A DNA stretch of 18,783 nt from Candidatus Avipropionibacterium avicola (GTDB lineage Bacteria > Actinomycetota > Actinomycetes > Propionibacteriales > Propionibacteriaceae). This document shows, piece after piece, positions 1 through 10,972 of the stretch. The notes below the pieces were generated by a model that had not been told where the DNA came from, searched no databases, and was given only the letters and a program-made list of their open reading frames with translations. The stretch's first letter is position 1. The number at the start of each line of letters is the position of its first letter. Location: the NCBI GenBank assembly GCA_018715445.1, contig DVLP01000361.1, forward strand, positions 1 to 18,783. The letters run 5' to 3'. A program made the translations under genes and the position numbers.

Positions 1-877
1 CCGACTCGGGGGACGTGGGGGTGGGCCCCTCGACGAGCTCGGGGGTCGTGGGGGTCGTGAGGCCGGCGAGGTAGCCGGCGGCGAAGGCATCACCGGCACC
101 GACCACCTCGACCACGTCGGCGTGCAGGGCCGGCACCGTCAGTCGGTGGTCGCCGGACCGGCCGCGGACGAACTCGTGGGCGGCCACGGCACCGTCCTTG
201 ACGACCAGCCGGGCAGGTTCGGGCAGCAGGTCCCGTACGTCCTCGGGGGTGCGGCAGCCCCACAGGTCCTGGGCTTCGTCGAGCCCGACCAGAACGATGT
301 CGGCGGCACGAGCCAATCGCTGCAGCCGCGGTGCCGCGGCCCGATCCGTCCACAATCGCGCCCGGTGGTTGACGTCGAAGCTCACGACGACCTCACGCCG
401 CGCCAGAGGGTCCACCACCCTCTCGACCAGCACCGCCTCGGCGAGCCGATCGGTCGACTCCGACAGGGCCGGGGTGATGCCGGAGAGGTGGATGATCCCG
501 ACACCCGCAAGGGCATCGCGGGTCAGGTCGGCCACCGACAGGCGTGATGCGGCCGAGCCGGCCCGGGCGTATCGGACCGAGGTCTGCCCGTCGCGGACGG
601 TCTTGACCATCAGGCCGGTGGGTCGCTCCGGGTCCACCACCACCGCCGAGGTGTCCACCCCGCGGGCGGCCAGGAAGTCAGTGATGATTGCGCCGAAGTC
701 GTCGTCACCCACACGGGACAGCCAGCGGGACCGTACCCCCAGGTGGGCCAGTCCGGCCGCCACATTGCTCTCCGCGCCGGCCTGGTGGACGTGCAGCAAC
801 GGTTCGGTCCGCAGGTCGGAGGTCGGGGTCAGTAGGCCCATGGTCTCGCCGACGCACAGCACGGTGCGCTCAGTCAC
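1..877 (-). CDS. PfkB-family sugar kinase, probably 2-keto-3-deoxygluconate kinase (3' truncated by window edge)
   Basis: Ribokinase-fold kinase that phosphorylates a sugar or 2-keto-3-deoxy sugar acid with ATP in the cytosol. Seen: N-terminal strand VLCVGETMGLLTP (residues 6-18), first PfkB signature region AGAESNVAAGLAHLG (33-47), GDDDFG (57-62), FDVNHRARLW (167-176; the form F-D-x-N-x-R-x-x-L-W is typical of KDG kinases), and the catalytic anion-hole motif GAGDAF (260-265) with Asp263. The GTG start at 877 is preceded by GAGGAGA at a good distance. 292 codons are visible; the family is about 310-330 aa, so only the last part is missing. Oddity: directly after the GAGD helix comes a Pro/Thr-rich stretch (TTPTTPELVEGPTPTSPES, 274-292) where kin usually continue into a helix. 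It is divergent from the sigma gene. Fructokinase or another PfkB specificity remains possible. Confidence 0.85.
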   Translation of the reverse strand, partial: MTERTVLCVGETMGLLTPTSDLRTEPLLHVHQAGAESNVAAGLAHLGVRSRWLSRVGDDDFGAIITDFLAARGVDTSAVVVDPERPTGLMVKTVRDGQTSVRYARAGSAASRLSVADLTRDALAGVGIIHLSGITPALSESTDRLAEAVLVERVVDPLARREVVVSFDVNHRARLWTDRAAAPRLQRLARAADIVLVGLDEAQDLWGCRTPEDVRDLLPEPARLVVKDGAVAAHEFVRGRSGDHRLTVPALHADVVEVVGAGDAFAAGYLAGLTTPTTPELVEGPTPTSPES

Positions 878-901
878 GACGAGATCTCTCCTCACATCGA
901 T

Positions 902-930
902 GCAACCTCCGGCGGCCCCGGCCACGTTGG
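902..930 (+). promoter_or_regulatory. candidate ECF-type promoter for the sigma factor gene
   Basis: GCAACC (902-907) and CGTTGG (925-930) are separated by 17 bp, about 70 bp upstream of the sigma gene start. An AAC-containing -35 with a CGT-containing -10 is the general look of ECF promoters, and autoregulation is common for ECF factors. This is a visual match only, with no second copy in the window to support it. Confidence 0.22.
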
Positions 931-999
931 ACCTCGTGGGACAACTCATCGAAGACCGCAGATCACGCACGATCGTACGACACGTCAGGAGGGACAGCG

Positions 1000-1566
1000 A
1001 TGGCCGTGGCAATTCCCTCGCCGACCCTGGCAGTGGATCACGTAACGTCGCCCGACGTGGCAGACCAACTCGCGCAGGACTTCTCCCGGTTCGTCGCCCA
1101 GCACGAACGGATGCTGCTCGGTTTTGCCCAGATGATCGCGGGCCATCGCGCCGACGCCGAGGACCTGGTCCAGACCGCGCTCGCGAAGGCCTATCTGAAG
1201 TGGGGCCGGCTCCACCGTGACGACTTCGACGCGGTCGCCTACATCCGCCGCATCATCATCAACGAGCACCACAGCCTGTGGCGCCGCGCCTTCAAGCGCC
1301 GCGAGTACGCCACCGAGGTGATGCCCGAGGTTGGCGTCGAGGACATCCATCCTGACGACGAGCTCTGGGAGCAGGTCATGGAGCTGCCGCCACGCCAGCG
1401 CGCGGTGATCGCCCTGCGCTTCTACTCCGACATGAGCGTGGCCGACACCGCCGACGTGCTCAAGTGCAGCGAAGGTACCGTCAAGAGCCAGACCAGCCGC
1501 GCTCTCACCACGCTGCGTGGCCATCTCGACGTCGACAGCGTGGTCGGGGAGGGGGACCGACGATGA
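1000..1566 (+). CDS. SigE-family ECF RNA polymerase sigma-70 factor
   Basis: A 188-aa ECF sigma factor that would direct RNA polymerase to a specific promoter set. Region 2 lies at about 28-95 and includes the SigE-family (actinobacterial) block ADAEDLVQTALAKAYLKW (51-68) followed by AVAYIRRIIINEHHSLWRR. Region 4 is at about 124-175, with LPPRQRAVIALRFYSDMS and the helix-turn-helix VADTADVLKCSEGTVKSQTSRAL. There is no C-terminal SnoaL-like extension, so it is a minimal two-domain ECF. The reading frame stays open upstream, but the ATG at 1000 is chosen because AGGAGGG (987-993) sits 6 bp before it and the protein then begins at the usual family length. Its stop overlaps the next start (ATGA at 1563-1566), so the two are translationally coupled, as expected for a sigma factor and its membrane partner. 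Confidence 0.93.
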   Translation: MAVAIPSPTLAVDHVTSPDVADQLAQDFSRFVAQHERMLLGFAQMIAGHRADAEDLVQTALAKAYLKWGRLHRDDFDAVAYIRRIIINEHHSLWRRAFKRREYATEVMPEVGVEDIHPDDELWEQVMELPPRQRAVIALRFYSDMSVADTADVLKCSEGTVKSQTSRALTTLRGHLDVDSVVGEGDRR

Positions 1567-2423
1567 ACGACGATCTCGGCCCGGAGGACCTCGGCGACGA
1601 TCTCGGCGAGCGGCTCCGCAACCACGCAACAACGCAGGGCTCCGGCGCCGACCTGGCTGGCCGCTCGATCCGACAGGCCCGCGGCCTGCGGCGCAGGCGC
1701 GCCGTGGCCGCCGCAGTGACCGCCGTGGCGGTGGTGGCCGTCGGGATCGGCGGAGCCGGGGCGCTCGGCGTCCTCGACCCGCGACCGCAGCAGTCCGTCC
1801 CGGTGGCCAACTCCCCCCACACCTCGGCCACCTCCCCGATCGAGCGGGTCCCGTCCTCGTCACCGACCGCGCCCTCGGACCCACCGACCACCTCGGAGCA
1901 GTCCGACCCACCACCACCGAGCCCGGACCACTCCGATCCGCCGCCGTCGACACCGACGCAACCGGACAGTCCGCAGACCAGTCAGAGCCCCCCGCCCCGC
2001 AAGGTCGCTGCCTGCACCGTCGACACCAGCTCGGTGGCGATGGGCCGGGTGCAGGGTGCGGCCGGGCACGTCGAGTACGCGATCGTGCTCACCAACACCA
2101 GCGACCAGCCGTGCACCGTGTACGGCTATCCGGGAGTGTCGATCGTGTCCGGTGACGACGGGCACCAGGTCGGCGTCCCGGCGGACAAGGACGCCGAGAC
2201 CGCCCCGAAGACGGTGACCGTCGAGGCCGGCGGCACGGCAACGTCGGTGTTGCTGGTGGCCCAGGCCGACGCGTACGGCGACGAGTGCGAGCCCGAGGAC
2301 GGGCGTGGGTTCCGGATCTACATCCCTGAGGAGAAGCGGGCCCAGTTCGTCGAGATGGACGTCACCGGTTGCACGAACGAGGAGATCGTGCTGATGCAGG
2401 TCCGACCGTTCGTCGCGGGGTGA
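1563..2423 (+). CDS. single-pass membrane protein with extracytoplasmic DUF4232 domain, probable partner/regulator of the sigma factor
   Basis: 286 aa. Seen in order: acidic cytosolic N-terminus (1-40), Arg-rich stop (43-46), one transmembrane helix (about 47-70), a long Pro/Ser/Thr/Asp-rich spacer (about 75-146), then a globular domain at 150-286 containing the DUF4232 pattern (IVLTNTSDQPCTVYGYPGVS, 174-193). Four cysteines in that domain (151, 184, 242, 270) could form two disulfides outside the membrane. The spacer resembles a wall-spanning stalk. The start overlaps the sigma stop by ATGA. No zinc anti-sigma motif (HxxxCxxC) is present, and the 45-residue cytosolic part is short for a classic anti-sigma domain. 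An anti-sigma role is inferred from position and topology; the alternative is an exported protein merely controlled with the sigma factor. Confidence 0.85.
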   Translation: MNDDLGPEDLGDDLGERLRNHATTQGSGADLAGRSIRQARGLRRRRAVAAAVTAVAVVAVGIGGAGALGVLDPRPQQSVPVANSPHTSATSPIERVPSSSPTAPSDPPTTSEQSDPPPPSPDHSDPPPSTPTQPDSPQTSQSPPPRKVAACTVDTSSVAMGRVQGAAGHVEYAIVLTNTSDQPCTVYGYPGVSIVSGDDGHQVGVPADKDAETAPKTVTVEAGGTATSVLLVAQADAYGDECEPEDGRGFRIYIPEEKRAQFVEMDVTGCTNEEIVLMQVRPFVAG

Positions 2424-2440
2424 GTCGCGGTTTCCCACCT

Positions 2441-2531
2441 CCCCTCCGCGATCCACCCCCTCTGTGCTGATCCACGCCCGCTGTGGTGGGCGTGGATCGC
2501 CACAAGAGATGTGGATCGGTCCCAGGAGGGG
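2441..2531. terminator. large nested inverted repeat between convergent genes, probable bidirectional terminator
   Basis: Three nested pairs of arms share one centre near 2484. The inner perfect 11-bp stem is GATCCACGCCC (2469-2479) with GGGCGTGGATC (2488-2498) around an 8-nt loop. A middle pair is GATCCAC (2450-2456) with GTGGATC (2511-2517). An outer pair is CCCCTCC (2441-2447) with GGAGGGG (2525-2531). It fills the gap between the DUF4232 gene and the 3' end of the larA-like gene. There is no U-tract on either strand, which is common in high-GC actinobacterial terminators. A REP-like element or small structured RNA is the alternative. Confidence 0.6.
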
Positions 2532-2539
2532 ATGCCCCG

Positions 2540-3823
2540 TCAGTCGCGGACGCGGTAGAGGATCTCGCCGGCGTTGGGGATGACGACCGTGCCGGGCTCG
2601 GCGGCCATCGCGTCCAGGTCAAGGCTGGCCGGGTCGAGGTAGCCGAGGTTGATCGACTCGCAGACCTCGCGGGGGATCTGGGTCGCCAGGGTGACCTTGA
2701 CCCGGAGGTTCTCCTCGCCGGTCGCGGGATCGTAGGTGCCCTTGCCCCGCAGGTGGGTCGAGTGGGCCAGCACGCCCCAGTGGATGTGGGAGAACTTGTC
2801 CCACTGGGTGACGAAGTAGTCGCGGCAGTGGTAGCCGATCTCGAGGATCTCGTGGTGCACCTCGGAGACCTCGGTGACGTGCGGGGCGTAGATGATCACC
2901 TCGCCACCGTCGGCGACGGCCGGTTCCAGCTTGTAGAAGCCCTTCGCCGCGGTCCAGATGTCCTCGTAGCGTTCCGGCATCATCGACACCACGCGCTGGA
3001 AGGGCTCCTCGACGTAGGTGACATGGGTCTCGGCCGCGATCGGCGCCGTCAGTTCCCAGGCCCGTTCGGTGGTGCCGAACCCGACGGCCTCGATCTCGCC
3101 CGAGCCGGACTCCACCACCAGGCACAGCCCCAGTCGCAGACCCGGGATCAGCTGGGCTCCCTCGTTGATCATCGCGCGCACCGGGGTGATGCCGGTGGTG
3201 CCGATGATGTCGTACGAGGTGATCAACGCCCCGACCCAGTGGGTCATGTCGATGAACTCCTGCGAGGCGACCCCGGGGATGTAGTACTTGTTGCCGCCGG
3301 AGATGCCGACGACCTCGTGCGGGAAGACCGGGCCGACCACGATGGACACGTCGGACTCGACGACGTGACGGTTGATGAGGATGTCGGCGCCGACGTCGAG
3401 ACGACCCTCGGACAGTTCGGAGATCCGCTCCCCGCTGATGGAGCCGACGTTGACCAACATGTCCGGGTCAGCCCACTCGTGGTTGACGATCCGCATGCCC
3501 GGATAGGTGCTGTCGAGCTCGCCGGGAGCGGCGCCGACCATGCGCTCGATCTCGTCGGTCTCCATGTAGGAGTGGGTGCCCAGGGCGATCACCGCGACCA
3601 GATCAGCGGCCCGCTCGACCACATGGCGGTGCAGGGTCCGCAGCAACAACGGCAGCGGGCAGCTGCGGGTCCCGTCGGGGATCACCAGGGTCACGGACTT
3701 GCCGTCCAGGTCGACCTGACCGAGCTGATCGCGGACGAAGGCGTCCAGTTCGTCGGCCGAGACGTGCTGGTGCGGGCCCCCGATGAGGCCGGACGGTACG
3801 GTCGAGGCTGTCGCGGTGTCCAT
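2540..3823 (-). CDS. larA: LarA-family nickel-pincer (NPN) alpha-hydroxyacid racemase/epimerase
   Basis: 427 aa, close to the 424-430 aa of lactate racemase LarA (DUF2088 N-terminal and LarA C-terminal domains). All signature residues of the Lactiplantibacillus plantarum enzyme can be placed: DGTR (Asp50, Arg53; LarA D72, R75), GTH (His84; H108), FPHEVVGISGGNKYYIPG with His169 and Lys179 (H174 and K184, the lysine that anchors the pincer cofactor), and THW His195 (Ni ligand H200). The protein should therefore carry the nickel-pincer nucleotide and invert the alpha-carbon of a 2-hydroxyacid by hydride transfer. LarA homologues act on lactate, malate, phenyllactate, 2-hydroxyglutarate or gluconate-type acids, so the substrate is open; the sugar-acid genes nearby make a polyhydroxy acid attractive. 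LarB, LarC and LarE are not in the window. It diverges from the M81 gene by 102 bp. The ATG at 3823 lacks a good SD but has a leaderless-type -10. Confidence 0.88.
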   Translation of the reverse strand: MDTATASTVPSGLIGGPHQHVSADELDAFVRDQLGQVDLDGKSVTLVIPDGTRSCPLPLLLRTLHRHVVERAADLVAVIALGTHSYMETDEIERMVGAAPGELDSTYPGMRIVNHEWADPDMLVNVGSISGERISELSEGRLDVGADILINRHVVESDVSIVVGPVFPHEVVGISGGNKYYIPGVASQEFIDMTHWVGALITSYDIIGTTGITPVRAMINEGAQLIPGLRLGLCLVVESGSGEIEAVGFGTTERAWELTAPIAAETHVTYVEEPFQRVVSMMPERYEDIWTAAKGFYKLEPAVADGGEVIIYAPHVTEVSEVHHEILEIGYHCRDYFVTQWDKFSHIHWGVLAHSTHLRGKGTYDPATGEENLRVKVTLATQIPREVCESINLGYLDPASLDLDAMAAEPGTVVIPNAGEILYRVRD

Positions 3824-3829
3824 GCGCTC

Positions 3830-3835
3830 ATCGTA
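3830..3835 (-). promoter_or_regulatory. candidate leaderless -10 box for the larA-like gene
   Basis: On the minus strand TACGAT is followed by exactly 6 nt (GAGCGC) and then the ATG at 3823. That is the spacing of actinobacterial leaderless promoters, where transcription begins at the A of the start codon. The gene has no convincing Shine-Dalgarno sequence, which fits. No clear -35 is visible. Confidence 0.45.
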
Positions 3836-3925
3836 GTGCCGGTGCTCGGGCACGAGCCGACGAGTACGCTGGCGATACGCCCTCACACCAGCCGAGGCGT
3901 CCTTCGTTCTCGAAAGGGGCCCGAC

Positions 3926-5428
3926 ATGTCGCGTCTCCGCATCGCCATCGCCGGCATGGCCATCGAGTCCTCGACCTTCTCGCCCCACCGGGCCGGGGAC
4001 CGGGACTTCCGACGCGTCACCGGCGACGACCTGGTGGAGCGCTACCAGACCTGCGCCGCCACCGAGGACCGGGTGGAGTGGATCGGAGTGCACTACGCCC
4101 GTTCGATCCCGGGCGGAGCGGTCGAGCCCGACACCTACGCCGATGTGAAGGACCGGATCCTCTCCGGGCTGCGGGCGGTGGTCGCCGACGGGCCGTTGGA
4201 CGGGGTCTTCCTGGACCTGCACGGGGCGATGAGCGTGGTCGGGACGGACGATGCCGAGGGCGACCTGGTCGCAGCCATCCGTGAGGTGGTCGGGCCCGAA
4301 CCGATGCTGTCGGCATCGATGGACCTGCACGGCAATGTCTCGGAGGTGCTGGCCCGTGAGGTCGACCTGCTGACCTGTTATCGGATGGCGCCCCACGAGG
4401 ACGCCTGGGAGACGAAGAACCGGGCGGCCCGCAACCTGGTCCAGACCCTCGAGACCGGCGTCACGCCGGTACGGGCGTGGGTGAAGGTGCCGATCCTGCT
4501 GCCCGGGGAGAAGACCTCGACCCGAGTCGAACCCGCCAAGGGCCTGTATGCCCGGATCCCGCCGATCGAGTCGCTCGACGGGGTGATCGACGCCGCGATC
4601 TGGATCGGGTACGCGTGGGCCGACGAGCCCCGTTGCCACGCGACCGTGATCGTCCAGGGCACCGACGCCGACGTCTGCGCCGATGCGGCCCGTGACCTGG
4701 CCCGGCAGATGTGGCAGGTGCGTGAGGAGTTCAGCTTCGTCGGCCCGCCCGGCACCCTGGACGAGGCGTTGATGGCCGCGGCGGCGTCGGAGGCGAAGCC
4801 GTACCTGATCTCCGACTCGGGTGACAACCCGGGCGCCGGCGGCACCGGTGACGTGACCTGGACACTGGGGCAACTGATCGAACGACCTGACCTGGTCGGC
4901 GCCGATGCTCCGAGGGTCCTGGTGGCCTCGGTCTTCGACGCATCGGCACTGGACCAGTTGCGGGAGCAGGAGATCGGCAGCACCGTGGAGGTCGAGGTCG
5001 GGGCACGGACCCAGCCGTCCCCGGCGCCACCGGTGATGCTGCGCGGAACCCTGGAGTCCTTGCACCACGGGGATCCTGATGCTGGCGACATCGCCGTGAT
5101 CGCGATCGGCGGGATCCGCGCGATCATCACCGAGCACCGCAAGGCCTACCACAGCGTCGACGACTTCACCGCCATCGGGCTCGACCCGGCCGAGGCCGAC
5201 ATCGTGATCACCAAGATCGGCTACCTCGAGCCCACCCTGTACGAGCTGGCCACCCGCAGTGGTACGACGGCCTGGACCTTGGCCCTGACCCCCGGCGGCG
5301 TCGACCAGGACCTCGACCGGCTCGGCCACCACCGAATCCCTCGGCCGATGTTCCCCTTCGACGCCGAGACCCGCAGTGGTGGCGAGTTCAGCCCCGACTT
5401 CGATCCGGTCCTGCTGTCGCGGTCCTGA
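3926..5428 (+). CDS. M81-family metallopeptidase-like protein (MlrC/microcystinase C-like)
   Basis: 500 aa, full length for the M81/DUF1485 family, whose founder MlrC cleaves linearised microcystin; most members have unknown substrates. Seen: N-terminal AGMAIESSTFSP (9-20), the first acidic/His motif FLDLHGAM (95-102), the second metal motif SMDLHGNV (131-138), YRMAPHEDAWET (152-163) with His157, and the C-terminal-domain motif SDSGDNPGAGGTGD (296-309). The Asp/His set in DLHG, DLHGN and PHED fits a zinc site. The ATG at 3926 is chosen because GAAAGGGG lies just upstream and the homology begins at the second residue. It is divergent from the larA-like gene and may share control with it. Its 3' end overlaps the convergent P-loop gene by 41 bp. 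The substrate could be a peptide, a lactam or another amide; toxin degradation should not be assumed. Confidence 0.88.
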   Translation: MSRLRIAIAGMAIESSTFSPHRAGDRDFRRVTGDDLVERYQTCAATEDRVEWIGVHYARSIPGGAVEPDTYADVKDRILSGLRAVVADGPLDGVFLDLHGAMSVVGTDDAEGDLVAAIREVVGPEPMLSASMDLHGNVSEVLAREVDLLTCYRMAPHEDAWETKNRAARNLVQTLETGVTPVRAWVKVPILLPGEKTSTRVEPAKGLYARIPPIESLDGVIDAAIWIGYAWADEPRCHATVIVQGTDADVCADAARDLARQMWQVREEFSFVGPPGTLDEALMAAAASEAKPYLISDSGDNPGAGGTGDVTWTLGQLIERPDLVGADAPRVLVASVFDASALDQLREQEIGSTVEVEVGARTQPSPAPPVMLRGTLESLHHGDPDAGDIAVIAIGGIRAIITEHRKAYHSVDDFTAIGLDPAEADIVITKIGYLEPTLYELATRSGTTAWTLALTPGGVDQDLDRLGHHRIPRPMFPFDAETRSGGEFSPDFDPVLLSRS

Positions 5429-5942
5429 GGACCGCTCGGACGCCCGCCCAGAGCCGTACGGCTGACTCCGCCGGTGTCTCCTGCGCGGGACTGTGGATCA
5501 GACGATCGGTCGGTAACTGGGACCGCAAGAGTGCGGCATCCTGGTCCGCGCCAGCGATCGCCTCTGTCGTCCAGCCCCGCTCGGTGAGCCGCGCCTGTCG
5601 TACGGAGTCCGCGACTTCCCAACCGAGCAAGGAACCTGAGCGTTCGGTGAGAGCGGCGATCTGCGCCGCATCAGGCACCTGGACGAACATGACCACCGGA
5701 TGCCCCGCCCGCCGTACGATCTCGGCGAAGCGCAGCCACAGTCCGTCGTAGGCCGGCCAGAGCGGCGCCGCCTCGGCGGTGGCGATCAGCACGCCCAACA
5801 GTGCCCCGTCGGTGAGGATCTCGTCGATGTCGACGACGACCTCTCCCTCGGCCAGGGCGACCATCTCGGTCAGCACCGTGGACTTGCCGGTGCCGGGCGG
5901 CGCCGCGATCTGGACCAGTGGGCCATGGGAGGAGGTCGCCAT
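5388..5942 (-). CDS. P-loop NTPase/kinase-like protein of unknown substrate
   Basis: 184 aa. A clear Walker A motif APPGTGKST (14-22) is followed by a strand VVVDIDEIL (36-44). The two-aspartate D-I-D pattern resembles the substrate-binding/Mg strand of small-molecule kinases (shikimate, gluconate and zeta-toxin-like AAA_18/AAA_33 folds). No sensor or oligomerisation motifs of AAA+ proteins are seen, so a small phosphotransferase fold is favoured. The ATG at 5942 is chosen over the GTG at 5951 because AGGG lies 8 nt before it. It begins 21 bp after the stop of the SH3 gene on the same strand and may be co-transcribed. Its last 41 bp overlap the end of the convergent M81 gene. Confidence 0.72.
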   Translation of the reverse strand: MATSSHGPLVQIAAPPGTGKSTVLTEMVALAEGEVVVDIDEILTDGALLGVLIATAEAAPLWPAYDGLWLRFAEIVRRAGHPVVMFVQVPDAAQIAALTERSGSLLGWEVADSVRQARLTERGWTTEAIAGADQDAALLRSQLPTDRLIHSPAQETPAESAVRLWAGVRAVLRTATAGPDRSRG

Positions 5943-5963
5943 GGCCCACACCCTAGTGGTCGC

Positions 5964-6545
5964 TCAGGTGCAGCGGACCCAGTTGCTGGCCGGGACGTCC
6001 AGCCGCTTCACATTGGCCGCCGACACCCAGGATCCGTTGTCCAGCAGGTACCACAGCTGATGGCTGCCGACCTTCTCGGACTTGACGTAGCAGCGCACCG
6101 TCACCTTGGTGCCCTTCGGCAGGGCGCCACGGATGCTGTCGTCGGTGGTGGGACCGGAGCGCATGTTGACCCCGGACTTGGTCTTGCCGACGCCGAACTC
6201 GGTGTCGGCGACCGGGCACAGCTTGGGCGCTGCCCCGATGTTGTCGACATAGCGGGCCGTGACCCAGCCCTTGCCGTTGGACAGCTCGTACCACATGCCG
6301 TTGCCGTCGACCTTGGGGCCGTTGGCCTTGCAGTCCAGGGAGATCTTGTCGCCCTTCTCCAGAGACCCTGTCGCCTTGGCATGGCTGGACGGTGCGGACC
6401 TGATCACCAGGCCCTTCTTGGCGATCACCTTGCCCTTGTAGCCGCCCGCCGCATGAGCAGGACTGGCTGCGGCCACCGATCCGACGGCGAGCCCGGCAGC
6501 GACGACTGCGGTCATCGCGGCCCTTGTCCACTGAGAGATCTTCAT
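5964..6545 (-). CDS. secreted protein with two bacterial SH3 (SH3b) domains
   Basis: 193 aa. The N-terminus is a Sec signal peptide: MKISQWTR, hydrophobic core AAMTAVVAAGLAVGSVAAA, then AHA at 30-32, with cleavage likely after Ala32. Two SH3b repeats follow at about 39-102 and 118-183. Each has the pattern of an Arg-Ser start (VIRSAPSS; VNMRSGPTTD), L-x-KG-x-K (SLEKGDKI; ALPKGTKV), a Cys, and a W-Y-x-L/Y-G-x-W-V core (MWYELSNGKGWVTARYV; LWYLLDNGSWVSAANV). Four cysteines (72, 110, 152, 192) suggest two disulfides outside the cell. SH3b domains usually bind peptidoglycan cross-bridges. No catalytic domain is attached, so it is a wall-binding or adaptor protein. The start at 6545 has a very strong AAGGAGGA. 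Confidence 0.85.
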   Translation of the reverse strand: MKISQWTRAAMTAVVAAGLAVGSVAAASPAHAAGGYKGKVIAKKGLVIRSAPSSHAKATGSLEKGDKISLDCKANGPKVDGNGMWYELSNGKGWVTARYVDNIGAAPKLCPVADTEFGVGKTKSGVNMRSGPTTDDSIRGALPKGTKVTVRCYVKSEKVGSHQLWYLLDNGSWVSAANVKRLDVPASNWVRCT

Positions 6546-6713
6546 GATGATCCTCCTTGAGGTGGTTGTGGAAGGTGTACGCCTTCGGGCGGTCGTGGGG
6601 TTGCATTCGCAGGGGAAATGACCGCATCACCTCGACGTGACACGCGCAGCGGCGTCGTCATGCGTGGCCTGCCAGCCATGGACGTGGGTTCCAAGCTCTG
6701 GGACACTGCCCCC

Positions 6714-7150
6714 ATGGGTGCATCGCGGTCCGACGAGGTCAGCTTCTGGGCCGTCCTGCGTCGTGCGCTCCTCGCCGCCGCCGTCGGTGGCGCTGCCGTC
6801 GGGATGATCGCCATGGTGGTGACGCTCGGCACCTTCCATCCCGTGCCACTGCTCATCGCAGCCTTCATCGGCGCCTTCACCGGAGTGGTCGCCGCCCTCG
6901 TCTGTGTCCCGGTCTGGTGGGTCCTGCACAGGGTGGGGGCGGTCCGCCTGCGCCGCCCGATCACCGCGTTGGTGGCTGCCCTCATGGTCGGCGTGGCGAT
7001 GGTCACCGGACAGGACGGAGCGGTCTCACTGACCTGGTCAGCCCTGGCCTACGCATGCGCAGGCCTGGTCATCGCTGCCCTCGCCGAGCCCTGGATCGCG
7101 GGCCGGGCGAGCACCGATGCACTGCTGGTGCCCCGGTTCTGCCGGCGACC

Positions 7151-7169
<19 letters not shown>
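6714..7169 (+). CDS. small membrane protein, about four transmembrane helices, unknown function
   Basis: 151 aa from the ATG at 6714. Hydrophobic segments lie at about 17-38, 45-71, 82-98 and 105-126, with basic loops ([11 protein letters not shown]) between helices 2 and 3. The C-terminal tail [11 protein letters not shown] is short and polar. No family is recognised. The start is uncertain: ATG 6678 and ATG 6618 are in the same frame, and none has a good SD; 6714 begins just before the first helix. It is divergent from the SH3 gene. The last 19 bp overlap the 3' end of metH on the other strand. Third-position GC is high and the hydrophobic pattern is regular, which supports real coding. Confidence 0.55.
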
Positions 7170-10966
<3,797 letters not shown>

Positions 10967-10972
10967 AGCTCT

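Noticed and set aside
27..40. A 14-bp word ccctcgacgagctc shared by the window start, 12184-12197 and 12315-12328
   Set aside because: The last two are explained by the kinase-tail duplication. The first is on unrelated coding sequence and can arise from the common codons GAC, GAG and CTC.
2483..5428. A 981-codon plus-strand open frame and a 930-codon minus-strand frame spanning both the larA-like and M81 genes
   Set aside because: High GC leaves long antisense frames open. The extra parts have no family features, while the internal starts at 3926 and 3823 give full-length known proteins.
3926..5428. Microcystin-degrading enzyme
   Set aside because: Only family membership supports it; mlrA, mlrB and mlrD are absent and the family is much wider than the founder's activity.
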